Notes under the pieces: model-generated | What the model was told of the DNA's origin: nothing | Databases searched by the model: none | Seen by the model: only the letters and a program-made list of their open reading frames with translations | Origin: Lentibacillus populi | Lineage (GTDB): Bacteria > Bacillota > Bacilli > Bacillales > Amphibacillaceae | Length of the DNA: 64,000 bases | Direction: 5' to 3' | Assembly: GCA_014642895.1 (NCBI GenBank) | Contig: BMJD01000023.1 | Coordinates: forward strand, 1-64,000 | Shown here: piece by piece, positions 27,801-35,939 of the stretch | Numbering within the stretch: position 1 is the first letter of the stretch | How the letters are laid out: each line of letters begins with the position of its first letter | Position numbers and translations under genes: made by a program

Positions 27801-28279
27801 TATACATTAAAAAACAACTCCCACATTGAAGTTGTAACATGCTTCGAGGGAGAAAATATATAAACATGCACATCTGTTTATTTGCACGTAACACGACTCC
27901 TCGCAGGTTGTTATTGGACATAAACAGGTCTCCCTGGTCATGGTCATTACCTTTGGCCCTTCCCATTTCCATACAAACGAATACAGTGCCTCGCTCGAAT
28001 CGTTCCCATATAAAGTTTGCGGACAAGTTACGGATTTCGACCTGACTCCCCTTTAAACAATAAATAGAATGAATTTGCCGCACCTATATCCTAAACCTAT
28101 TCAATTTGTCTCTTAGAGTATATCACTCATTTTTTAAGATTACAATAATTCTCATCTTAGCTAAATAGCTGTTATCGATAAATGATTACCCCGTTTATTG
28201 GATAATCTAAGAATAAAATTGCACCGTCTTAAAGTCTTTGGTATCGTTATTACTATGTCAAAATTTTTCAGGGGGATTC
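27801..28279. other. Unassigned intergenic stretch before the BCCT gene
   Basis: 27810-27838 holds a small inverted repeat (ACAACT with AGTTGT). 27840-28080 is more GC-rich than normal spacer DNA and is open in two minus-strand frames, but no start with a ribosome site or known domain is seen. 28090-28280 is AT-rich and should contain the BCCT promoter. A decayed gene or structured RNA is possible at 27840-28080. Confidence 0.4.
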
Positions 28280-29752
28280 ATGAAGAAAGTTACAAGGGTT
28301 TTTTACATCACTTTGGTTTTAGTTATCCTGGCAGTAATATTAGGTGCTCTGTTTCCCGGGCAATTTGAGAAAATAACCGGCAACATTAAAGCATTTGTTG
28401 CGACATCATTTGGCTGGTATTACATGCTGCTTATGTCTGCCATGATTATTCTTTCTATTATCATTGCAATTAGTCCATACGGTAAAATTCGTCTAGGCAA
28501 GGACAAAGAGCGACCGGATTTTTCAACTCCTACATGGATAGCCATGCTGTTCTCTGCGGGGATGGGAATCGGGCTCGTGTTCTATGGTGCTGCTGAGCCA
28601 CTATTTAACTATGCCCTTGATGCAGCAACAGAAAAAGTTGGTACGGATGCAGCCTTCAAAGAAGGTCTTTCCTATTCTTATTTCCACTGGGGAGTTCACA
28701 TTTGGGCGATGTATGGCATTGTGGCACTAGCATTGGCATTCTTCCAATTCCGCAAAGAAGAACCGGGATTAATTTCGGCCACATTAAAACCATTGTTCGG
28801 AGAGAAAATGAATGGTCCGCTTGGGGTTTTAATTGATGTACTAGCAGTGTTTGCGACGGTTTTTGGGGTTGCAACCTCACTAGGCTTTGGGGCAGCCCAG
28901 ATTAATGGGGGACTCTCCCATTTATTTGGTGTAGAAGTTAGCTTTTTCTCACAGTTTATCATTATTCTGATCGTAACAATCCTTTTCATTGCATCCGCTT
29001 GGTCCGGCTTAAGTAAAGGAATTAAATATTTATCCAATACAAACATGGTACTTGCGGTTTTATTACTAGTCGTTGTGATAATTGTTGGTCCGACATTATT
29101 GATTCTTGATATGTTTACTGAAACGTTTGGGCAATACATGCAGAACCTCATAGAAATGAGCTTCCGAACCGCACCACTTGAGGGAGATAATCGTGCCTGG
29201 CATAACAATTGGACAATCTTCTTCTGGGCATGGTGGATATCCTGGGCACCATTTGTCGGCATGTTCATTGCACGTGTATCTAAAGGAAGAACCATTCGTC
29301 AATTTCTACTCGGTGTAATGGTCGCACCAACATTATTTGTTTCCATCTGGTTTGCCGCATTTGGTACAACTGCTGGAGATGTACAAAACAGTGGTACTGA
29401 CTTGACAAACTATGCAACAGAACTCGTATTGTTTAATATGTTCGATCAAATGCCGTTATCGTTCATTCTTTCCATCATTGCGATTTTGCTGATTGCGTCA
29501 TTCTTCATTACCTCTGCCGATTCAGCGACGTTTGTTCTCGGTATACAATCAACGAACGGTTCCCTGATACCGCCGAATCAAGTCAAAATCATTTGGGGTA
29601 TCGCTCAATCTGCCGTAGCACTAATTTTGCTCTATGTCGGCGGTTTAACAGCGATTCAGAACACCATTATCATCGCCGCACTACCGTTTTCATTTGTCAT
29701 GATTTTAATGGTAATAGCATTGTTTAAGGCACTAAGTAAAGAAGTAAAATAG
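28280..29752 (+). CDS. BCCT-family transporter (glycine betaine/choline/carnitine type)
   Basis: A 12-helix secondary carrier for trimethylammonium osmolytes. Family hallmarks are AMLFSAGMGIGLVFYGAAEPLFNYA (glycine-rich helix 3 region), SYSYFHWGVHIWAMYG, and the signature WWISWAPFVGMFIARVSKGRTIRQF near residues 320-345. ATG 28280 has CAGGGGG 4-9 bases upstream and is preferred to the earlier ATG at 28238. At 490 residues it is the short OpuD-like form without long N- or C-terminal osmosensor tails. It stands alone, ending in a perfect hairpin. Confidence 0.9.
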   Translation: MKKVTRVFYITLVLVILAVILGALFPGQFEKITGNIKAFVATSFGWYYMLLMSAMIILSIIIAISPYGKIRLGKDKERPDFSTPTWIAMLFSAGMGIGLVFYGAAEPLFNYALDAATEKVGTDAAFKEGLSYSYFHWGVHIWAMYGIVALALAFFQFRKEEPGLISATLKPLFGEKMNGPLGVLIDVLAVFATVFGVATSLGFGAAQINGGLSHLFGVEVSFFSQFIIILIVTILFIASAWSGLSKGIKYLSNTNMVLAVLLLVVVIIVGPTLLILDMFTETFGQYMQNLIEMSFRTAPLEGDNRAWHNNWTIFFWAWWISWAPFVGMFIARVSKGRTIRQFLLGVMVAPTLFVSIWFAAFGTTAGDVQNSGTDLTNYATELVLFNMFDQMPLSFILSIIAILLIASFFITSADSATFVLGIQSTNGSLIPPNQVKIIWGIAQSAVALILLYVGGLTAIQNTIIIAALPFSFVMILMVIALFKALSKEVK

Positions 29753-29782
29753 TGACAGGCACCCGACTGGGTGCCTGTCACT
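29751..29782. terminator. Perfect 14-base hairpin between BCCT and tasA-like genes
   Basis: AGTGACAGGCACCC (29751-29764) pairs perfectly with 29769-29782 around a 4-base loop. It overlaps the BCCT stop codon. On the minus strand it is followed by ATTTTAC, so it most likely terminates the tasA-side transcript. The GTGACAGGCAC core recurs partly at 2743-2752. Confidence 0.72.
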
Positions 29783-29789
29783 CGAAAAA

Positions 29790-30377
29790 CTATTGCTCTT
29801 TACCAGCCGCTTGTTGTGCATTAAATTTCCACTCAAGTTTTAGTGAATCACCTTGGAATTGATTTTGGTCTTCACCGTTATCAAGGAAATTAAACTTTAC
29901 AACAAGATCATCTGAACTTCCTGCTTCAAGACCTTTTTCACCAAATGCTGGTAAAAAAACACTTTCGTTAACTGCTTCCGGTGTCATCTCTTTCAAATCT
30001 GCCAGCGTTGTTTCATAGATTACCTCATCCAGCTTATCCGCATTGTACAGGAATTCAACCTGAATATGCTTGCCGAAATCGTCAGTATTATTGCCCTCCG
30101 CATCGATAACGCTATAATTCGTTTCCAGCAGTACTTTCGCTATATCCAATGATCCACTGTTTTGCAATTCAAAATCGCGTATGACAGAATCATCTGGTTT
30201 CAGACCGTCTACATCAATAATCGTCGTTGGTTCCACAGCTAAATCCAATGTTCCTGCCGCAAATGTATTATTGGTTGTCTTACTGGAGCTGAAATACGCA
30301 TAAGTCCCCCCGCCAATCAACGTTAAACCAAGCACAGCCGACATAATACCCAATCCAAGTTGTTTCTTTAAACCCAT
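29790..30377 (-). CDS. tasA: TasA/CalY-family secreted fibre protein (copy 1)
   Basis: A matrix fibre protein of the TasA/camelysin family (M73), processed by SipW. The N-terminus GLGIMSAVLGLTLIGGGTYAYF is the SipW-dependent signal peptide with cleavage expected near TYA. FAAGTLDLAVEP, FELQNSGSLDIAKVLLETNYS and VKFNFLDNG are family blocks. The protein has 195 residues against about 260 for Bacillus subtilis TasA, nearer to CalY. It follows sipW by 42 bases in a tapA-sipW-tasA order. A paralogue of the same length lies at 38992-39579 on the other strand. Confidence 0.88.
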   Translation of the reverse strand: MGLKKQLGLGIMSAVLGLTLIGGGTYAYFSSSKTTNNTFAAGTLDLAVEPTTIIDVDGLKPDDSVIRDFELQNSGSLDIAKVLLETNYSVIDAEGNNTDDFGKHIQVEFLYNADKLDEVIYETTLADLKEMTPEAVNESVFLPAFGEKGLEAGSSDDLVVKFNFLDNGEDQNQFQGDSLKLEWKFNAQQAAGKEQ

Positions 30378-30419
30378 CTAAAACTTCCCCCTTCATTTTA
30401 TTGGTTAAAACATAACTGC

Positions 30420-30986
30420 CTATTTCGCGTCTGTCCCTACATCACCTTTGGGTTTATCGATTTGTCTTAATGCACGCCAAATCGTTACCATAGAGTATAA
30501 AAGCAGACAAACACCAGGTAACACTAACATTAACGCAGCACCCTCTCTGGAGTTAGCAAAATTCATAACATACCCGACATACGGAACCGTAAATCCTGTA
30601 TATACCCCGACAATATCTCCTGGTGAGACAGGATCCATATCGGGCGCGTCATTCGCATCTCCTTTGGTAATATAGTGCTGTCCATCTTCCTTCACTTGCA
30701 CAATCCGGTGTGTCACAAAAATATCTTCTTCTGTTTTAAATGTAACCACATCACCTTTTTGAAAGGTCTGCTGCCCATCAGTAGACTTTATCGTTATGAT
30801 CGATCCGGTTTGAATGTCTGGTTCCATTGACCCGGAAAGGACCGTCTTGATTTGATAGCCAAATATACTTGCTTCACCACCTGAAGCTTTCATCGATATC
30901 ACGGCAAATAACGTAACGAGCAGCACAATAAACAATAGGGTTGTTACAATATTGCTGATCAGCTTTAAAATACTTTTTGCTTTCAT
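30420..30986 (-). CDS. sipW: Signal peptidase I, SipW (ER type)
   Basis: A membrane serine peptidase that cleaves TasA- and TapA-like precursors. It is the ER/archaeal type: SGSMEPDI holds the nucleophile Ser53, VTHRIV (His93) replaces the bacterial Lys, and KGDANDAPD gives the Asp. Hydrophobic segments lie at about 10-32 and 150-175. ATG 30986 has GGAGTGAT upstream; the frame extending to 31076 is unlikely. Its 188 residues match SipW. It lies between tapA-like and tasA-like genes. Confidence 0.9.
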   Translation of the reverse strand: MKAKSILKLISNIVTTLLFIVLLVTLFAVISMKASGGEASIFGYQIKTVLSGSMEPDIQTGSIITIKSTDGQQTFQKGDVVTFKTEEDIFVTHRIVQVKEDGQHYITKGDANDAPDMDPVSPGDIVGVYTGFTVPYVGYVMNFANSREGAALMLVLPGVCLLLYSMVTIWRALRQIDKPKGDVGTDAK

Positions 30987-31014
30987 ACAAACATCACTCC
31001 GATGCCCTTTTCCA

Positions 31015-31497
31015 TCATTCTTTTCCGCTTGGCTCCGTCTGTTCATTTCCCTCAGATTTTGTTGTTGGCTTGTCATTTGCTGCTTTTACTTCTTGTTCTG
31101 ATCCTTCTGATGCAGCCTTCTGATCGGCTCTTTCTGATTGATTCGATGTTTCATCCTTACCTTCATCCGTCAAGACTTTATCCTGCTTATCTGCATCTGT
31201 CTTATCTTCACTAGCCTGTTGATCCTGTTCCACATCGCCTGCTTCATTTTCCTGATCCTTGTTTTCCACTTCCGCTTGTTCTTCTTCCTTAATATTATCC
31301 CCGCTCGCAGGTTCCGTTTCTGCTTCACCAAATTGATCCGACGTGGATAGTCTTCCATCAACGGTTTGGCTATCCGTAAAATATGCCGTTGTCGGCGTGA
31401 TTAATTGCGAGATGGTAAAAAATAACAGGTATCCGGTAACAAGCGGGAATAGAATATACATTTTCCATCCAGAATTCTTTTTTGTACGGAAAATCAT
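31015..31497 (-). CDS. TapA-like SipW-dependent surface protein with acidic low-complexity body
   Basis: The N-terminus has one hydrophobic stretch (about 14-34) ending in ITPTTAYFTDS, the SipW-type cleavage region of the YqxM/TapA group. From about residue 50 the chain is a low-complexity Glu/Asp/Gln/Lys/Ser tail (EEEQAEVENKDQENEAGD and similar) with no folded domain visible. It has 160 residues against about 250 for TapA, so the anchoring domain of classical TapA seems absent. Position before sipW-tasA supports a TapA-like assembly or anchoring role, which is inference. Confidence 0.7.
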   Translation of the reverse strand: MIFRTKKNSGWKMYILFPLVTGYLLFFTISQLITPTTAYFTDSQTVDGRLSTSDQFGEAETEPASGDNIKEEEQAEVENKDQENEAGDVEQDQQASEDKTDADKQDKVLTDEGKDETSNQSERADQKAASEGSEQEVKAANDKPTTKSEGNEQTEPSGKE

Positions 31498-31523
31498 GAT
31501 AAAACTCCTTCACAAAGCATATC

Positions 31524-31560
31524 CCTCTGTGACAAACTGTGTACTTGCCACAGAGGTTTT
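31524..31560. terminator. Stem-loop between the subtilase and tapA-like genes
   Basis: CCTCTGTG (31524-31531) pairs with CACAGAGG (31549-31556). The T-run TTTTTATTT lies on the plus-strand side. On the minus strand, the direction of both genes, no T-run follows, so it may act as an mRNA stabiliser or processing site rather than a terminator. Confidence 0.5.
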
Positions 31561-31571
31561 TATTTAAAAAG

Positions 31572-34500
31572 TTATTGCCATTTTTCAATCAGGTTATCAG
31601 CATGTTTATTCAGTGTCTTTGCAGCGTCTTCTGCTATCAGGTTATTGTCCTTGTAATAATCAATTGCTGATTTGAAGTTCTTCATATGCTTGACAGCTTT
31701 ATTCTGTAATCCACTATCGGCATAATGGCCGATTGCCGTCAATTGCGTTTTTAATAGACGTGTAACGATTGGATTTTTGATTTCTCCATTTTGCTGATAC
31801 TGGTCAACAAGTGTCAGCATTGCTTCAACATTTGATTCAGTAGCTCCATCTTCTTTCTCTACGACGATGGTCTTTTTCGTCACATGCCCGCCAAGATCCA
31901 CTACTTTGAATTCAAATTCATTTTTACCGTCTTTCAGGTCTAACTGAATATCGTTAATCTTCTTTTCAAAACCGTTCATACCATACGGTTCAGAAAGCTC
32001 ATGCTTATAAATTTCGTTTCCATTCACATATAGGCGAATGTCATCAAAATTGTCTGTAACTGTAGCTGCAACCTGAATGGTATCAGCATCCGTTTTCTTG
32101 GCAGCCTTCACCTTCAGTTTGGCCTTTTCCGTATCCACAAAATATCTGCGGCCGATTTCTGCTTCATTACCAGCATTGTCTACCGCTTTAATACGATGGA
32201 AAAAGTAGCCATCTTTATTATGTTTTATTGTCACAGAGAAGTCATACCGATCTTGTTCTTCGTTATAGACAACCTTGGCCTTTTCACCATCAACAGTCAC
32301 TTCTTTAATTCCGGATTTATCTGTTACATACCCGGTGACTTCCACTTCCCTGCTTGTTTCCACCCCTAGAAATTCCGGTGTTTTCAGATGCAGATCTGGC
32401 ATTGTTGTATCTTCTCCCGTAACTGCCTCTTTTGATGTTTCATTACCGGCATAATCAACAGCAACAACTGTTAGCGTTTGACCTGGCTGCAGCTTTTTCG
32501 TTAGCTTGTGCTCCGTCTCACCATCCGCATATGGTTTGTCAAGAATGGATTTCCCGTCGATCTGTACATCCCAGTAGGCAAGCCCAATTCCCTCTGGATT
32601 ATCCTCTGTATCTACTGTAACTTTTTGCGTTGTCTCATCAAACTTTGCATCCAGATCAGGTGCTGTTGTATCAAGTACGACCGGAAGCTCAAGTGATTGC
32701 CACGCTGCATTATCATAGTCAATTACGGCCTCAACCTGGAGAAAATACTTTCCTTCAGGTGCCTGTTTTCCAGCAATTTTTCCGTCCCATTTTCTAGACG
32801 AAGATAAGGAGTACATTGGGGCTCGTCCACCATCATAGTAATTCTTTGTCGCATACGATTCTGTCGTAATCGTGCGTACTTTTTCCTTGTTTTCATCCAA
32901 TACGTTAAATTTTACTTCTTTTGCATTTCTCAGGAATGACAAAATAACAAGAGCATCGTCCTGAACCCCATCTCCATTTGGCGAGAAAGCAATCTTTTCC
33001 GGATCTATTTCAGCCGTTTGCTGATCTTCACCGAGAAAACCATATTGATCATTGCCCTCTTCATCTTTTCCTTGGAATGTGGCAACACCAGTCATGCCAT
33101 AATAGGTTTCATCATCCCACATCGGCTTGTCCATGATCGGTGCCTTATCCCACTCACCTTTAAAGCCAACGTATGGTACCGAAATTTCCGGATTCGTGTC
33201 TGTTGGATCTGTCAGTGTTACAAATCCTTCCAGCCAGTAACCATTCGTGAAAAATTCGCCCAATTGTTCGTCAACACTGCTTACATCAACCGTTACCGTA
33301 ACGGTGGCTTCCCCATTTGCCGGAACCTCGATTTGACTGACCGCTTCTCCATTGACCGTAGCCACTTTTTCCAATTCCAGTGCCGCGAATTGGTTTGGAA
33401 CGACCAGTGTATCATTACCATTTGCTACAGGCTGGTCAGTCTGGGCATTAGCCTTTACATCATAGGTAACCGATTCATCTGTTAGATTTTTCGCAGTCAG
33501 TTCAAATGTTACCTCATTATCGGTTATTTGTTTTAACGCTACTTTCGCTTCGTTTGTCTTTGCTTCTGTAACAATAACTGGTGTTGATAGTGCTGCATGC
33601 AGCTGCATCAAACCAGCACCTTGACGACGCGGGGATACATAAGCCCCGTCTAATTTCACCAGCTTGCTTGTATTCATCATGATATTTTTGGCCATGGCAA
33701 CCCGGTCAGCGTGATCAAGTCCAAATTTGTCATCGACATACTGCAAGACGAGTGCTCCGCCGCCTGCTACATGTGGTGCAGCCATCGACGTACCGCTCAT
33801 CAACCCATATTCATCATTATTCAAGGTTGATAAAATTTGTCCGCCTGGAGCGGTAATTTCTGGTTTAAAGTCCAAGTTCGGGGTCAGTCCCCAAGACGTA
33901 AAATCACTCATTTTTCCAGCACCCGGATTATTGATCGTTGCTGTACCACCATTGAAATTCAATGTAACGGATTTACCGTCTTTTAAAGCTGTTGCAAGCT
34001 TGTCCCCGTCATTTTTCAACATGAACAGCTGCGGTATTTCGATCGCATTATCTGTTGCCATACTCACAATGCCATCTGTATTGTTATAGATAATTACCCC
34101 TTCCGCTCCAGCCTCCTGAGCATTTAACGCCTTATCCGTAAATGCCAGTTCACCGCGCTGAACCAGGGCATATTTTCCTTTTACATCTTTTCCGGCGAAA
34201 TCCTCCGGTGCGCCGAGTCCGGCTTCAACGACCTCAAACGATGTCTTTACATAATCAGACGGATCTGTATTGCCAGCGGAAAGAAATGGTGCACTGCCTT
34301 CTGTATCATCAATCGTATAATCCACCGCATCAACATCCATATACGTATTTTCATAGGAAGCAACCTGCAGTGAATCCTCTGCTACTCCCGGTGAACCACT
34401 CAGACCATAATCCGGATTCGAGGCAAGCGGATAATAGAATCCTTCCGCAAACTTGTTCGAGTTTCCGGCAGAGATTGATACAAGTACTCCATTGTCAACC

Positions 34501-35528
34501 GCGCGTTTTACTGCCTGCTGCTCGGGTGCATCCGGATCGACATACCCAGCAGGAGAGCCAAGACTCAAGTTCAATGCATCAACACCTAGTTTAATAGAAT
34601 CATCAATTGCTTTTACATAAATATCGCCATAGGTTGACTGCATTTCCGGATCATTTCCAAAAACCTTTAAGGCTAACAGCTGTGCTTCCGGGGCTATCCC
34701 TTTAATACCGCCATTATCCTCGTCTCCGTTGGCGCCAACCGTTCCGGCAACATGCATGCCGTGCATGGATGCTCCTTGAATATTGTCAAGAATTTCGTCA
34801 TTTTCATCCATGTAGTTATAACCATATGGGACTTTTTCCGTGTAAAATTTACCTGGCAACCCTTGATCAGCTACCGTTTGGTCAACAGACTGCTTTGTGT
34901 GGGCAGGCTCTGTATCCTCGGATAGGATCATATCACGGTGTGACGGATCAATCCCGGTATCAATGACCCCGACCGTCATCCCTTCCCCTTTATAACCATA
35001 ATCACGCCATGTTTTTTGCGCCTCTACCAATTCCTTGCTATATTTCATCTCCGGTTTTACTTCCGGTCGCTTATACTCATTTACGATATGTACCTTGCCA
35101 ACGTTAGGAATCTTTTTAATGAACTCAATATCCCCTTGTTTGACTTCGGCACTAAATCCGTTTACGACGGTAGTAAATTCCTGTAAGTAATCAGCCTCAA
35201 TTTTTTCGGTCTTCATTTTATCTTTGACCGTTTTTTGTTCTTGTTTTGCCGCTTGCTGAAGCTGATTTTTTTCCGTTTCTTGCAAACTATTAAATGTAAC
35301 ACCTTTTTTAGTAGCTTTCTCTATTGGTGCTGCTTCTTTCAATTCGACAATTACTCTGACTTCTTTATTAGGATCTGTCGTTTCTTTCAGCTTTTTAGCG
35401 TCTGGTTTTACCTTTTTCTCCGTATGCTGCTGGAGTGTTTTCCCTGTGATTTCGGCTGCACTTACATAGAAATAATTACTGAATGCTAGCAGTAAGGCCA
35501 ATATCACAACTGAAATTCGTTTTAGCAT
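31572..35528 (-). CDS. Secreted subtilisin-like protease (lactocepin/Vpr type) with C-terminal FIMAH-like module
   Basis: A 1318-residue exported S8 peptidase. In order: signal peptide (1-25); I9 propeptide (about 55-155); catalytic domain with Asp190 (VGVIDTGID), His256 (MHGMHVAGT), Asn356 (SAGNS) and Ser581 (SGTSMAAPH). A PA domain is inserted at about 440-530 (YALVQRGE, GAEGVIIYNN). A Fn3-like region covers about 650-790, a FSPNGDGVQDD segment is near 880, Ig-like repeats run to about 1220, and the final 85 residues end DNLIEKWQ. That tail is shared with the two hydrolases at 35.9 and 37.7 kb. No LPXTG motif or S-layer domain is present. AAAGGGGGAG precedes the ATG; tapA-sipW-tasA follow on the same strand. 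Confidence 0.9.
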   Translation of the reverse strand: MLKRISVVILALLLAFSNYFYVSAAEITGKTLQQHTEKKVKPDAKKLKETTDPNKEVRVIVELKEAAPIEKATKKGVTFNSLQETEKNQLQQAAKQEQKTVKDKMKTEKIEADYLQEFTTVVNGFSAEVKQGDIEFIKKIPNVGKVHIVNEYKRPEVKPEMKYSKELVEAQKTWRDYGYKGEGMTVGVIDTGIDPSHRDMILSEDTEPAHTKQSVDQTVADQGLPGKFYTEKVPYGYNYMDENDEILDNIQGASMHGMHVAGTVGANGDEDNGGIKGIAPEAQLLALKVFGNDPEMQSTYGDIYVKAIDDSIKLGVDALNLSLGSPAGYVDPDAPEQQAVKRAVDNGVLVSISAGNSNKFAEGFYYPLASNPDYGLSGSPGVAEDSLQVASYENTYMDVDAVDYTIDDTEGSAPFLSAGNTDPSDYVKTSFEVVEAGLGAPEDFAGKDVKGKYALVQRGELAFTDKALNAQEAGAEGVIIYNNTDGIVSMATDNAIEIPQLFMLKNDGDKLATALKDGKSVTLNFNGGTATINNPGAGKMSDFTSWGLTPNLDFKPEITAPGGQILSTLNNDEYGLMSGTSMAAPHVAGGGALVLQYVDDKFGLDHADRVAMAKNIMMNTSKLVKLDGAYVSPRRQGAGLMQLHAALSTPVIVTEAKTNEAKVALKQITDNEVTFELTAKNLTDESVTYDVKANAQTDQPVANGNDTLVVPNQFAALELEKVATVNGEAVSQIEVPANGEATVTVTVDVSSVDEQLGEFFTNGYWLEGFVTLTDPTDTNPEISVPYVGFKGEWDKAPIMDKPMWDDETYYGMTGVATFQGKDEEGNDQYGFLGEDQQTAEIDPEKIAFSPNGDGVQDDALVILSFLRNAKEVKFNVLDENKEKVRTITTESYATKNYYDGGRAPMYSLSSSRKWDGKIAGKQAPEGKYFLQVEAVIDYDNAAWQSLELPVVLDTTAPDLDAKFDETTQKVTVDTEDNPEGIGLAYWDVQIDGKSILDKPYADGETEHKLTKKLQPGQTLTVVAVDYAGNETSKEAVTGEDTTMPDLHLKTPEFLGVETSREVEVTGYVTDKSGIKEVTVDGEKAKVVYNEEQDRYDFSVTIKHNKDGYFFHRIKAVDNAGNEAEIGRRYFVDTEKAKLKVKAAKKTDADTIQVAATVTDNFDDIRLYVNGNEIYKHELSEPYGMNGFEKKINDIQLDLKDGKNEFEFKVVDLGGHVTKKTIVVEKEDGATESNVEAMLTLVDQYQQNGEIKNPIVTRLLKTQLTAIGHYADSGLQNKAVKHMKNFKSAIDYYKDNNLIAEDAAKTLNKHADNLIEKWQ

Positions 35529-35846
35529 ATTTCTCCCCCTTTAGATTTAATTGAAATATAGAAACTTCACCCCTCCTTTACAACGTGTTTGATTTAAATA
35601 CTCAGTCATTTCTAACATTAGCGAATTAAAAATAGAAGTACTAGTGCAAATAGTCTCAATTAGTTTATGAAAATAGTCTTTGTATAGGTATAAGGTCTTG
35701 CTTTAAGTCATCATGCAGAAAATCTTCACCCTGCTCTATCATTTGGCAGCCTTTCTAAACATAGCCTTCAAGAAAGGCTAACTATAAACGTTTTGTCATC
35801 TCTATTATATAGTTAAAACCAACATAAGAATACAAAAAATTTAATA
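35529..35846. other. Divergent intergenic region between the subtilase and alkaline phosphatase genes
   Basis: It holds the minus-strand promoter of the subtilase and a hairpin AGCCTTTCT/AGAAAGGCT (35748-35756 and 35771-35779) with a 14-base loop. The hairpin lacks a T-run. No gene is supported. Confidence 0.5.
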
Positions 35847-35885
35847 TTTACAGTTTCTTAACGATAGATTAATAGTAATTCAACA
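35847..35885 (+). promoter_or_regulatory. PHO-box-like direct repeats before the alkaline phosphatase gene
   Basis: TTTACA (35847), TTAACG (35858), TTAATA (35869) and TTCAAC (35879) are spaced 11, 11 and 10 bases. This matches the PhoP binding pattern of TT(A/C/T)ACA hexamers at 11-base steps known from Bacillus. It lies 55-93 bases before the start codon. Phosphate-starvation control is inferred and fits the product. Confidence 0.65.
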
Positions 35886-35939
35886 TTCCTCCATTAAGGT
35901 AGATAGGGATAGGAAATACAAAAAATGGAGGGGAATGGA

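Noticed and set aside
27640..28083. 147-codon open frame on the minus strand running through repeat copy A
   Set aside because: Its C-terminal third is simply the structured repeat read in one frame (the same peptide arises from copy C), the start lacks a ribosome site and no domain is seen.
34142..34594. 150-codon plus-strand frame opposite the subtilase gene
   Set aside because: It is the complement of a long, clearly coding gene, with His/Gln/Pro-rich low-quality peptide and no ribosome site.
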